DNA of 64,000 nt from Bacillus sp. S3 (GTDB lineage: Bacteria; Bacillota; Bacilli; Bacillales; Cytobacillaceae), in the NCBI RefSeq assembly GCF_005154805.1, contig NZ_CP039728.1:124001-188000 (forward strand). Direction: 5' to 3'. The notes under the pieces are model-generated. The model did not search any database, was not told the DNA's origin, and saw only the letters and a program-made list of their open reading frames with translations. Below, piece by piece: positions 1 to 8,797 of the stretch. Both the position numbers and the translations under genes were made by a program. How positions within the stretch are numbered: position 1 is the stretch's first letter; the number at the start of each line of letters is the position of its first letter.

Positions 1-3000
1 TATTAGCGGGAATGAGGATCGCTTCTTCAGGAATTAACCCTTCAAACAGGACATATTCCTTGGAGTATTTTAAAGACTTTGTTATTGTAGCCCTTTTGTT
101 TTTTAACTTAAGTACTATATTCGAATTTATGTTTACAGTAAACTCCATGTTTGTTACTACATTTGACGCAGCTAAAACAACCATGGACGGTGACGTATTC
201 GATAAAATGGGCGCATTTACAGAGAAGGGCCCTCTTGGTGCATTAGTAATAGGTTTAGTTTTGCTCGGGTTATGGATTTGGGCGAACTTCTATTATATGA
301 TGCGAACTTTAACTCTCATGCTTTTAACCATTATGAGTCCTCTCGCTGTAGCTTTGTATCTAATCCCTCAAACAAAAGCAATCACAGGAGGACTATTTAA
401 AGAATATGCTGGTACCGTTTTTGTCCAATCGGTTCATGCAGCTTTATATTGGGTAGTTTCTTCCGTTGCTGGCGCAGACTTTGGACTTGGAAGTGTTCTT
501 TTATACATAATTTTCATTCCACTCTCCGAATCTATTAGGGGGCTTTTAGGATTAGGTGGGCAAATGAATGACAGATTATCTAAGACTGCTGCAATGTTCG
601 GCGGTTCTGCTTTAATGGGTGTTATTGGTTCTGTTAAAGGTGCTTTAAATGGTCAAACTGTGGCTCAATCGTTGAGAGGGGCCGCTGGACAAGCTATCGA
701 AAAGGGAATAGGTAGGAAAGGTGGAGTAGATGCTGAAGATTCCAAGGGATTACTGGCCGGTGCTGGAACGGATATTGGTTCTACTTCCCGCGCTGAACGA
801 ATGCTAAAAGCTGGTGAAATCCTTTCTAAAGGTGGTAAAGCTGTTTTTGGTGCCGCTGGTGCGATTGCCGGTTCTCCAATGGGTCCAATGGGCTCTATTA
901 CAGGCTCAACAATTGGTTTTTCTACTGGTGGAGTAGTTGGCGGAGTTGCGGGTAGAACTGGAATGGCCGGTGCTGAAATAGTCGGTAACAGAGTCAAAGC
1001 AGGTGCAATTGCAGGATGGAATAAATTTAAAGGTGTAAAGAACGCTGAATCTTTAGCTGACGAAAAACTAGCAAATACATTGGCAGATGAAGAAACTACG
1101 AAATGGGCTAGTGCCAATAAAGAATCTTTCATGAAGGATATTAAAGAGCGTTTCCCTGATATTACTGATGCAGCTAGAAATCAAATGTGGGATAAAGAAG
1201 TAGCTTCAAAAAATAGTGAATTTTTACAGGACGCAAAAAAGCATGTAAGCAAAATTAAAACTTCTAGTGGACAACAAGCAAAGTCTTCCGAGTTAGTTGA
1301 TGCTACTGTTAAAAATCTTACTAATGATTGGGCGAGTAAAAATAAAGACGCCTTTATGCGTGATTATGATGCAAATTATCCACTTCCTGCTAATGCAACC
1401 GAGGGGGATATTTTAAAACACAATCAGAATAAAAAAGCCGCTTGGCAACAAGCTGTCTCTAATAAAAAGGATTCTATTAGCAATATTGCTAATAATGCCG
1501 CGTCAAAACTTGGCTTTGGCACTTCTCCTGTACATTCTCTTGTTAACAAAGAGGATTTTGCTAAAGAGATTGGAAACCAAGTAGGTTCTGTATTAGGTAT
1601 TGGAAGTCAAGAAGGTCTACTTGCTGTTAAAGGGGCCACAAATGCCAGCGGGAAACTAGCAAAACCTACCGAATTAGTTAATGCTACTGTTAAAAATCTT
1701 ACTAATGATTGGGCGAGTAAAAATAAAAACGCCTTTATGCGTGATTATGATGCAAATTATCCACTTCCTGCTAATGCAACCGAGGGGGATATTTTAAAAC
1801 ACAATCAGAATAAAACCGTTGCATGGCAACAAGCTGTCTCTAATAAAAGGGATTCTATTAGCAATATTGCTAATAATGCCGCGTCAAAACTTGGCTTTGG
1901 CACTTCTCCTGTAAATTCTCTTGTTAACAAAGAGGATTTTGCTAAAGAGATTGGAAACCAAGTAGGTTCTGTATTAGGTATTGGAAGTCAAGAAGGTCTG
2001 CTTGCTGTTAAAGGGGCAACAAATGCCAGCGGGAAACAAGCAAAACCTACCGAATTAGTTAATGCTACTGTTAAAAACCTTACTAATGATTGGGCGAGTA
2101 AAAATAAAAACACCTTTATGGGTGATTATGATGCAAATTATCCACTTCCTGCTAATGCAACCGAGGGGGATATTCTAAAACACAATCAGAATAAAAAAGC
2201 CGCTTGGCAACAAGCTGTCTCTAATAAAAGGGATTCTATAAGTAATATTGCGAATAATGCCGTGTCAAAATTAGGTTTTAATACTCCTTCAAATGCTTTT
2301 GTTAACAAAGAGGATTTTGCTAAAGAGGTCGGAAACCAAATAGGCTCTGTATTGGGGATGGGAGGTAGAGAAGGTCAGCTTGCAGTTAAAGGGGCAACAA
2401 GTGCTGTCAAAAATGCATCCCTCTATTCATCAAAGTCAGTTAATACAGATGTTTTAACAAATCAACTCGCTGCCCTAAAAACTAATGAAGCGAAAGAGGC
2501 TTTTATACAGGATAGAATCACAAATGGAAGCTTAACAAACAAGGAAGCTCTCCAGGAATGGGAACAAACAAAAGCTCCTGCCTTGTTTAGGCAAAATCTA
2601 AGTAAATTATCCAGTTCTCCATCTAATGGGGGAATTCCTAAGCATATTCCTTTGGATCATGCCATTATTGGAAATTCTGTGGTTAGAGGGGCCGGAGCAG
2701 TTGTTAGTGGTGTTGCATCTGCAAGTATCGCAACGTCTGGAATAAAAGAAGTAAGCAGTTTCCTTGGCGACACTAAATTAGGACATGGAGCTAAATCATT
2801 TGTCGTAGGAACAAAACATGCTTGGGCTAATAAAGACCCAATGCAAAATCCAGTTACAGCTCTTGCAGAATCAGCAGGTCAAGGTGCAAAATTTGGATGG
2901 TCTGAATTCAAAGGCCATGTTGCTGATAATGTTGTAGGCAAACAAGTAGGATTTAAAAATGCTGTTGCTTACACTACTGGAATTATTGGTGGTGTCAGAG

Positions 3001-3833
3001 GGTATAAGGCGGGGGCAACCTACGCTTCAGGAGGTCCGCAAAATACCAAGACATTGGGTTTGAAAGGATTTAATCCATATAACAATGCAGTTAACAATCA
3101 GGTTGCGGAGATTTCTGAAATTCAGCAAATGGTTGAAACTGTTCAATTGCCAAACGGTCAAACAGCAATCTCTGCAGGTGCTATCCGAATGGCAACAACA
3201 GCTGGTCGAACAATAATTCAAGTTAGGGATAAATCCGGTCAGGTTCAAACCGTTTCTCGTATTGCTTCTGGAGATCCGTCACTAAAGAAAGGTGAGACAA
3301 TTTATCAGGATTTTACGATTCAAGATGGTCAGTTTGCCCCGACTTCCAATGTTTATTCAGAGGACAGTGGTGGAGGAAAAATTCAGTCTACTAAAACGAT
3401 CAATGTAAATCCTAATAAGATTATAGCCAATCGCAATTCATCAAAGAATCCTAGAGTCGTAAAAGAGGTACAAAGCTATAACCAATTAGTAGATAGCGGA
3501 CAGTATTACCTAAATGATGCAATGAAAGAAATGTCTGATATTCAAATGGTTGTAGATCGGAATAGAAGTTACCTAGTTGGTTCGAAAGAAGGAAAACAGT
3601 ACCGTATATCTCCATATGGGGCAGGAGATGCAAGACTAAATGAGGAAACTGAGATTATTAGAAACTGTGAAGTTAGAAACCGTCAATTGATCGTTTCTCC
3701 TACTGATGAATATACAAGTTCCATACAGCCTAAAGACTTAGTTCCGAAAGCTGCTCCAAACAAACGTAACTTACTCAGAAGACAAAACGAGCAAATGCGA
3801 AATAAAACTCTCACAGAATCTTTGGGGCGATGA
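1..3833 (+). CDS. VirB6/TrbL-like conjugation membrane protein with repeat-rich C-terminal region (5' end outside window)
   Basis: The frame is open to the left window edge, so the true start lies outside; the first ATG is at 12. The first ~220 residues hold several hydrophobic segments and resemble the polytopic core of VirB6/TrbL-type inner-membrane channel proteins of type IV secretion. The remaining ~1,000 residues are Ala/Gly/Asn/Lys-rich and probably soluble. They include a Gly/Ala-rich stretch and three 127-residue tandem repeats starting near residues 428, 555 and 682. The next gene starts 3 bp after the stop codon and encodes a peptidoglycan hydrolase, which supports a conjugation operon. 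The TrbL/VirB6 assignment rests on topology and context. The role of the long tail is unknown. Confidence 0.65.
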   Translation, partial: LAGMRIASSGINPSNRTYSLEYFKDFVIVALLFFNLSTIFEFMFTVNSMFVTTFDAAKTTMDGDVFDKMGAFTEKGPLGALVIGLVLLGLWIWANFYYMMRTLTLMLLTIMSPLAVALYLIPQTKAITGGLFKEYAGTVFVQSVHAALYWVVSSVAGADFGLGSVLLYIIFIPLSESIRGLLGLGGQMNDRLSKTAAMFGGSALMGVIGSVKGALNGQTVAQSLRGAAGQAIEKGIGRKGGVDAEDSKGLLAGAGTDIGSTSRAERMLKAGEILSKGGKAVFGAAGAIAGSPMGPMGSITGSTIGFSTGGVVGGVAGRTGMAGAEIVGNRVKAGAIAGWNKFKGVKNAESLADEKLANTLADEETTKWASANKESFMKDIKERFPDITDAARNQMWDKEVASKNSEFLQDAKKHVSKIKTSSGQQAKSSELVDATVKNLTNDWASKNKDAFMRDYDANYPLPANATEGDILKHNQNKKAAWQQAVSNKKDSISNIANNAASKLGFGTSPVHSLVNKEDFAKEIGNQVGSVLGIGSQEGLLAVKGATNASGKLAKPTELVNATVKNLTNDWASKNKNAFMRDYDANYPLPANATEGDILKHNQNKTVAWQQAVSNKRDSISNIANNAASKLGFGTSPVNSLVNKEDFAKEIGNQVGSVLGIGSQEGLLAVKGATNASGKQAKPTELVNATVKNLTNDWASKNKNTFMGDYDANYPLPANATEGDILKHNQNKKAAWQQAVSNKRDSISNIANNAVSKLGFNTPSNAFVNKEDFAKEVGNQIGSVLGMGGREGQLAVKGATSAVKNASLYSSKSVNTDVLTNQLAALKTNEAKEAFIQDRITNGSLTNKEALQEWEQTKAPALFRQNLSKLSSSPSNGGIPKHIPLDHAIIGNSVVRGAGAVVSGVASASIATSGIKEVSSFLGDTKLGHGAKSFVVGTKHAWANKDPMQNPVTALAESAGQGAKFGWSEFKGHVADNVVGKQVGFKNAVAYTTGIIGGVRGYKAGATYASGGPQNTKTLGLKGFNPYNNAVNNQVAEISEIQQMVETVQLPNGQTAISAGAIRMATTAGRTIIQVRDKSGQVQTVSRIASGDPSLKKGETIYQDFTIQDGQFAPTSNVYSEDSGGGKIQSTKTINVNPNKIIANRNSSKNPRVVKEVQSYNQLVDSGQYYLNDAMKEMSDIQMVVDRNRSYLVGSKEGKQYRISPYGAGDARLNEETEIIRNCEVRNRQLIVSPTDEYTSSIQPKDLVPKAAPNKRNLLRRQNEQMRNKTLTESLGR
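1293..2400 (+). repeat. Three tandem 381-bp in-frame repeats in the conjugation protein gene
   Basis: Copies begin at 1293, 1674 and 2055, exactly 381 bp apart, so each encodes 127 residues in frame. Copies 1 and 2 differ at only a few bases. Copy 3 is near-identical in its first half and diverges towards its end. A more diverged partial relative precedes them at about 1080-1240 (a WAS-NKESFM-like segment resembling WASKNKNAFM). The pattern indicates recent duplication within an older repeat family. Confidence 0.9.
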
Positions 3834-3836
3834 TAT

Positions 3837-5909
3837 ATGTTACCTCTCCAACAGAATCAAGAAAAAGATAGATCTGCTCTAAGACGATTTGCTGAAGGTC
3901 AGGCAAAAAAACAAGGAAGAAAAGTTGCTAAAAAGCTGGCTAAAAAAGGAGCAAAAGTTGCTGTTAAAATTGCCAAAGTCCTTGCAAAAAAATTCGTGAT
4001 TGCTTTAACAAAACTATTAGCATGGCTTGTTGGCACTGTAGGACTTCCTGTCATAGGAATTGGTCTGGCTGTAGTAATTTCTCTCGTGATTATATCTTTG
4101 GCTTGGGCATTCCTTTTTGGAACAGGAGAAGGACTGAAAGGGGAAGATAAGAAAATTCACGACTACATTGTTCAACAGGCCAACAGTACAGTAAATATGA
4201 AAAGTGACATAGAGAGGCCTTATCGTGTACCCGAGAAATTAATTGCGGCAACTATACAATTAGAAGCCTTCTCAAAAAATGAGGATATTAGAGGCATAAT
4301 CGATAAAATGGCTTCCGCTCTTGCTCCTACATTTGACTATGGACAATATGATGAGTGGAAGGAAAAACAAGTAACTGTATGTGAGGATGGAAACTGTAAG
4401 ACTGGTGATGTTGTTCATACGAAAAACATGGTAACGAAACTTGATTTTGTTGAATATTGGAATGGTTCAACAACATTTAAATACACACCTCATGTTTCTG
4501 ATTGGAAAACTACAACTGAAATCACTTATAAGGTGATACAAGTTCCCGTTCAAAAGGTAGTAGTAACAGAGGAAGAAGTTAAAACTTCAAAGGTAGTTTG
4601 TGAACAGGTCCTTGTTCCGGGTGAGGATAAAATAGTCATAATTGGGGATGATAAATACATTATCATTCCCGGAGTACCTACCTATAAGAGAGTCTGTAAA
4701 ACAGTGACTGAAACATCTACAGTCCCAAAAAAAGAAATCATTACTGTTATGGAAGATAAGAAAATAGAAGTCAAGACCATTACTAAAACTCGTAATCAAT
4801 ACTATACATCTCAGAAAACTACAAACTCTGATTATTCCAAATTTGATAGTATCTTGAATTCTTATTCACTAGGATTAAGTGATAAGAAACTAATAGAGGC
4901 AAACTATCTTTTCATGGGAGGTACTATTGCCTATACCGAATGGCTACAAACAATGGGTGGTGGCGGAATGATAAATGGCGGGGGATATTTTGATGGAAAT
5001 ATCATTCCTGGTGCGGGTGTCCCTCCGCAGTTTATGCCATTTTATCGTTCCGCTGAAAAGAAATATGGTGTTGATTGGTATGTTTTAGCGGCTATACATT
5101 TTGTAGAGACCGGATTTTCAACTCACCCAACAATGATATCTTCCGCTGGAGCAATCGGCCATATGCAGTTTATGCCTGCCACTTGGGCCGGCTGGAAATA
5201 TAATATCGGCGGGGGATTAGTTTCTTCGAGTACCGATATAACAAGCATTCCTGTAATTGCAGCTGGGGGTGGGTACGGAAGGGACGGAGACGGGGACGGA
5301 AAAGCAGACCCTTTTAATGTAGCAGATGCTGTACACTCCGCAGCATACTATTTGGCTAGTAATAATTATGCAATCGATTCAAGAGGGGCTATATGGCACT
5401 ATAACCATGCTGAATGGTATGTAAATAAGGTTTTATCCAACGCTGAAAAATTTAAAAATGCCGCTGTCTATGAAGGTGGCGGTGGAGAAATTCCGGATTC
5501 TAAACCAGGAAGCTTTATGAGACCAGCCCTAGGGCCGCTATCTTCTCCTTTTGGTGCTAGGTGGGGCACAATGCATTGGGGCTTGGATATTGCTTCAGGC
5601 GGAAAATCACAAGTTCCAATTGTTGCTGCCGCTGACGGAGTTGTTCATCGTTCATATTTATCTAGCAGTTATGGAAATGTGGTTTATATTAAGCATAAAA
5701 TCGGCGGAAAAGATTATGAAACAGTTTATGCTCACATGACAATGAGGGCTGTTTCAGAAGGTGCAACGGTTAAACAAGGTCAGTTCTTAGGCTATATGGG
5801 CTCGACAGGTGATTCTACAGGAGTACACTTGCATTTCGAGATCCATTCCCCAGCATGGAATTCTGCCAAAAGTGGAGCCATAAATCCCGCTTTACTAGTA
5901 CAATTTTAA
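3837..5909 (+). CDS. Conjugation peptidoglycan hydrolase: lytic transglycosylase plus M23 endopeptidase
   Basis: This 690-residue protein has a very basic N-terminus (residues 20-55), one strong membrane segment (about 65-92), a long linker rich in Thr/Val/Lys, then two wall-degrading domains. Residues ~398-540 form an SLT/lysozyme-like fold with a candidate catalytic Glu424 in HFVETGF and the GAIGHMQFMPATW signature. Residues ~560-690 are a peptidase M23 domain with the zinc motif HWGLD (His580, Asp584) and HLH (His664, His666). It resembles VirB1/TcpG-type bifunctional enzymes that open the wall for the mating channel in Gram-positive conjugation. It starts 3 bp after the preceding stop codon. 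Confidence 0.85.
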   Translation: MLPLQQNQEKDRSALRRFAEGQAKKQGRKVAKKLAKKGAKVAVKIAKVLAKKFVIALTKLLAWLVGTVGLPVIGIGLAVVISLVIISLAWAFLFGTGEGLKGEDKKIHDYIVQQANSTVNMKSDIERPYRVPEKLIAATIQLEAFSKNEDIRGIIDKMASALAPTFDYGQYDEWKEKQVTVCEDGNCKTGDVVHTKNMVTKLDFVEYWNGSTTFKYTPHVSDWKTTTEITYKVIQVPVQKVVVTEEEVKTSKVVCEQVLVPGEDKIVIIGDDKYIIIPGVPTYKRVCKTVTETSTVPKKEIITVMEDKKIEVKTITKTRNQYYTSQKTTNSDYSKFDSILNSYSLGLSDKKLIEANYLFMGGTIAYTEWLQTMGGGGMINGGGYFDGNIIPGAGVPPQFMPFYRSAEKKYGVDWYVLAAIHFVETGFSTHPTMISSAGAIGHMQFMPATWAGWKYNIGGGLVSSSTDITSIPVIAAGGGYGRDGDGDGKADPFNVADAVHSAAYYLASNNYAIDSRGAIWHYNHAEWYVNKVLSNAEKFKNAAVYEGGGGEIPDSKPGSFMRPALGPLSSPFGARWGTMHWGLDIASGGKSQVPIVAAADGVVHRSYLSSSYGNVVYIKHKIGGKDYETVYAHMTMRAVSEGATVKQGQFLGYMGSTGDSTGVHLHFEIHSPAWNSAKSGAINPALLVQF

Positions 5910-5956
5910 TAACATTATAGAGGGGGGGAACCCCCTTTTAATTGTGGAGGTACTTT

Positions 5957-6484
5957 ATGAAAAAGTATATTTTCTTAACCTTGCTTCTTGTTTTTGCCCT
6001 TGTTATAACTGGATGTTCCTCTAAAGAAAAAACAGCTGCAGGTAAACTTAAAATAACCGCGGAAAATAAATCTTATTTAGATGTTTATGAAAAATCTCTT
6101 CAAGGGTATATCGGGCAAATGACTTCTATTCTAAAAATCTATAATGATGCGGTTGATGGCCTTTACACCGAGGATTACAGCAGGGAACAATTTAAGACTG
6201 CAATTAAAGGTACAATAGAAAAATCAAGTAAATTAGTTTCTGATGTTGAAGCTGACGACGTAAAACCAGAATTATTCGAAGCTAATCAAAACTTAATTGC
6301 TATGGTAAATCGTTCACACCAATTACTTTTACACGCTATTGATATGGCCAATAGAGAAGATACAGAAATTGATAAGGATTATCTACGTACTGAATACATG
6401 GATATAAAGATAAAACAGGCAGAATTATCAAACCAATGGAAAATTCTTAGAGAGCAATTAGAAGCGGAAGAACAGGGAGCATAG
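5957..6484 (+). CDS. Small lipoprotein of the conjugation operon
   Basis: I place the start at the ATG at 5957, preceded by TGGAGG. An earlier TTG at 5942 would put the ribosome binding site inside the gene. The 175-residue product has a lipoprotein signal peptide with lipobox VITGC and lipidated Cys20, followed by a mostly helical, charged domain. It should be anchored on the outer face of the membrane. It lies between the wall hydrolase gene and another membrane-anchored gene of the same operon. I do not recognise the domain; a role as an accessory factor of the transfer apparatus is inferred from position only. Confidence 0.7.
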   Translation: MKKYIFLTLLLVFALVITGCSSKEKTAAGKLKITAENKSYLDVYEKSLQGYIGQMTSILKIYNDAVDGLYTEDYSREQFKTAIKGTIEKSSKLVSDVEADDVKPELFEANQNLIAMVNRSHQLLLHAIDMANREDTEIDKDYLRTEYMDIKIKQAELSNQWKILREQLEAEEQGA

Positions 6485-6489
6485 ATGTA

Positions 6490-7131
6490 ATGAACAAAAA
6501 ACTAATTATAATCGGTCCAGGTATAATATTTGTATCCTTGGTAACCTATATAATTTTAGGTCCAGAATTATTCGGAAAAAATGAACTAGCATTAGAGGCA
6601 ACTAAAAAAGACGTTCTTAATGAAGTAAAAAAGACAAAAGAGTATGCAGATAAAACCTCAAAATGGATGGGGGAAAATGGAGAGGATACAGATATTGGCT
6701 TTTTACATCCCCCAGAAGAACATAAGAAAAATGAAGATCCTAAACTTGATGTTTTAAAGTATTTCATTGCCGGTCTTCTTGCGAAAGATATAGATATTTT
6801 CCTTTCTAGTTTCAATCCAGAAACAGTCTCAAAGGATATGTATCAAAGTAAGGTTGAGGATAAAACTAAGGTAGCAAAAGAAATTATGAACCGGATTTCT
6901 CGTGAAGGCCAAATCAAAGATGTACAGTACAAAATAGAAAAAGGGGCATTCACTTCCGGTGTGAGGAATAAGCTATCTGTTACACTAACCTATAAGGACA
7001 ATAGGAGCGCAAAAGTGAAGTTAGATATCATTCCTTTAGGTGATGCTCATCAACATGAGAATAAAGAAAGCATTTATGTAATAACAACATCAGCTTGGAA
7101 AATAATCGAACAAATTGAAAAGAGCACTTGA
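6490..7131 (+). CDS. Membrane-anchored protein, possible VirB8/TcpC-like conjugation component
   Basis: A 213-residue protein with one N-terminal membrane segment (about residues 5-24), a charged linker, and a ~130-residue C-terminal domain starting near LDVLKYFIAGLLAKDIDIFL. That alpha-then-beta pattern is compatible with an NTF2-like fold, as in VirB8/TcpC proteins, but no diagnostic motif is visible. It is the last gene of the left-hand operon. Its stop codon lies within the terminator stem that IS1182 has duplicated. Confidence 0.55.
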   Translation: MNKKLIIIGPGIIFVSLVTYIILGPELFGKNELALEATKKDVLNEVKKTKEYADKTSKWMGENGEDTDIGFLHPPEEHKKNEDPKLDVLKYFIAGLLAKDIDIFLSSFNPETVSKDMYQSKVEDKTKVAKEIMNRISREGQIKDVQYKIEKGAFTSGVRNKLSVTLTYKDNRSAKVKLDIIPLGDAHQHENKESIYVITTSAWKIIEQIEKST

Positions 7132-7139
7132 AGTGCTCT
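7121..7139 (+). terminator. Terminator stem, left copy of a 19-bp duplicated palindrome
   Basis: AGAGCACTTGAAGTGCTCT is a near-perfect palindrome overlapping the end of the preceding gene. An identical copy at 8706-8724 is followed by a T-run. The IS element lies exactly between the copies, so the original operon terminator was duplicated as the target site. The left copy has lost its T-tract. Confidence 0.8.
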
Positions 7140-7149
7140 CAGATTGTCG

Positions 7150-7189
7150 ACAAAAGGCATTCCGAATAAGTCTATTCGGGTGCCTTTTG
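7150..7189 (+). terminator. Subterminal hairpin inside the left IS end
   Basis: The arms CAAAAGGCA and TGCCTTTTG, plus the inner pair CCGAATA/TATTCGG, form a long stem followed by T-rich sequence (CATTTTT). It would stop transcription entering the element from the conjugation operon. A second GC-rich hairpin with a T-run (ACCCCTCCGGGGT, about 7230-7250) follows before the transposase stop codon. Confidence 0.65.
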
Positions 7190-7249
7190 TCATTTTTAAG
7201 TATTTTTTGCTCAATTTTTCTTTGTACAAGACCCCTCCGGGGTCGTTTT

Positions 7250-8611
7250 TTATGCCATTGTTGGATTAACCCAAGTCCAGTTTGCCATCTTCTTTAAATT
7301 CATGGCAGCAAAAGTAAGCATCGCCTGCATAGACAATTTTTTAAGTCCCCTTAAAGTTGTCCATCGCATCCCATGCTTCTCTTTCGCGTCTGCAAATACA
7401 CGTTCAATCGTTTCCTTGCGTCGTGCGTAGATTATTTTATTTTCGTCTGTATGCCGAAGGTGTTCAGCTTCCTCAAGGTACGCTTCCCAAACATGCCGTT
7501 GAATTAGCTTTTGATGGTTTTTACTTTGCGTACATTGGGATAAAAACGGGCATTCTTTACACTGAACCGGATTTGAAAAATACTGCCGGTATCCTTCCTT
7601 CGTTGTCGTGCTATATTTCAACTCCTGTCCTCCCGGACAAAGGTAGCAATCATAGTGTTCATCATAAACAAAATCAGTCTTTTTCAAATAACCTTCTTTG
7701 GTACGAGGGCGTGTATAAGGTAAAGCAGGACGAATCTCATTTCCAATTAAGTATTGAGCAATAGCAGGTGTTTTGTATCCAGCGTCAGCAGCAACAGCAA
7801 CAGGTTTCCCTGAGTTTCCTATGACTTTTTCAAGAAGGGGCTCCAACATTGTACTATCATGAACATTACCAGGGGTGACAATTGCGCCTAAGACAAAGCC
7901 ATTTTTATCAGCAGCCGCATGAAAAGAATAGGCAAACTGCTTCGTCCGTTCGTCCTTCACGTAATACCCAATTTCTGGGTCCGTAGTACTTTCCTTGATC
8001 TCCTTCGTTTCTTCCTTTTCAAATTTGTCAGGTGGGAAAGGTTTTTTCTCATGTTCTTCACGATCACCATTGATTTCTTGTTGGAGACGTTCTTGATACG
8101 CTTTCGTTTCCTTACGAACTACCTTTTTCTCAAATTTACGCTTATTGGCACTTGCCTTCACGTGCGTAGAATCAATAAAAACATGTTCGCTACTTACCAA
8201 TTTCTTTTCGGCTGCCTGCTTTAGAATTCTGTAAAATATCTGTTCAAATAAGTCTGTATCCTTAAAACGGCGTTCATAGTTTTTACCGAAAGTGGAGAAG
8301 TGAGGCACCTTATCATGGAATCCATACCCAAGAAACCAACGATAAGCTAGGTTCGTTTCAATTTCTTCTATCGTTTTTCGCATCGAGCGAATACCGAACA
8401 TATATTGAATAAATGCCATCTTAATTAATACAACAGGATCGATACTTGGACGTCCTCGTTCAGCAGAGTACATCTCTTGAACAAGAGGATATATAAATGA
8501 AAAATCTATAGCAGCTTCCACTTTTCGGACCAAATGGTTCTCCGGAACTAACTGTTCAAGGGTTATCATTTCTAATTGATCCCGATTCATCTGAGTATTT
8601 TTCGTTAGCAT
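7250..8611 (-). CDS. IS1182-family transposase
   Basis: About 453 residues, a normal length for the family. The N-terminal ~100 residues carry the typical GRPSIDPVVLIKMAFIQY region. The DDE core follows, with VFIDSTHVKASA (first Asp), VAADAGYKTP (second Asp) and RRKETIERVFADAKEKHGMRW (Glu). A Cys cluster (CPGGQ, CKECPFLSQC) precedes the last motif. I prefer the ATG at 8611, 8 bp after AAGGTG, over the GTG at 8623. It appears intact. Confidence 0.9.
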   Translation of the reverse strand: MLTKNTQMNRDQLEMITLEQLVPENHLVRKVEAAIDFSFIYPLVQEMYSAERGRPSIDPVVLIKMAFIQYMFGIRSMRKTIEEIETNLAYRWFLGYGFHDKVPHFSTFGKNYERRFKDTDLFEQIFYRILKQAAEKKLVSSEHVFIDSTHVKASANKRKFEKKVVRKETKAYQERLQQEINGDREEHEKKPFPPDKFEKEETKEIKESTTDPEIGYYVKDERTKQFAYSFHAAADKNGFVLGAIVTPGNVHDSTMLEPLLEKVIGNSGKPVAVAADAGYKTPAIAQYLIGNEIRPALPYTRPRTKEGYLKKTDFVYDEHYDCYLCPGGQELKYSTTTKEGYRQYFSNPVQCKECPFLSQCTQSKNHQKLIQRHVWEAYLEEAEHLRHTDENKIIYARRKETIERVFADAKEKHGMRWTTLRGLKKLSMQAMLTFAAMNLKKMANWTWVNPTMA

Positions 8612-8661
8612 TTTCTTCATCACCTTACAAAATTAGTAGTATCTTCATTATACAAAAAAAA

Positions 8662-8701
8662 CTGTAGGCAAATCCCCCAAAAATGGGGGATTTGTCTACA
8701 G
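8662..8701. repeat. Subterminal hairpin inside the right IS end
   Basis: The arms CTGTAG..AAATCCCCCA and TGGGGGATTT..CTACAG surround an AAAA loop. This is upstream of the transposase and may insulate it from outside transcription. It mirrors the hairpin at the other end of the element. Confidence 0.6.
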
Positions 8702-8705
8702 TCTG

Positions 8706-8724
8706 AGAGCACTTGAAGTGCTCT
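8706..8724 (+). terminator. Terminator, right copy of the duplicated 19-bp palindrome
   Basis: AGAGCACTTGAAGTGCTCT followed by TTTTTTA. This copy keeps the T-tract and is presumably the original terminator of the conjugation operon, now cut off from it by the IS element. Confidence 0.75.
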
Positions 8725-8797
8725 TTTTTATGTTTAGAAGGGTGATCCATTCAATGAACTACACTTGAAGTTAATCAGTTTTGATTGGTTAATCGTT

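Larger units (their letters stand above)
7140..8705 (-). mobile_element. IS1182-family insertion sequence, complete (1,566 bp)
   Basis: The ends are imperfect inverted repeats: CAGATTGTCGACAAAAGG at the left (7140-7157), and CAGACTGTAGACAAATCC read inward from the right (8705-8688). The element is flanked by 19-bp direct repeats that are themselves a palindromic terminator. One intact transposase gene fills the centre. Each end carries a hairpin just inside the inverted repeat, which probably blocks read-through from outside. Intact gene, ends and target duplication suggest recent insertion. Confidence 0.9.

Noticed and set aside
665..1132. 155-codon Pro/Ala-rich frame on the minus strand
   Set aside because: Mirror image of the Gly/Ala-rich region of the conjugation protein; no start signal.
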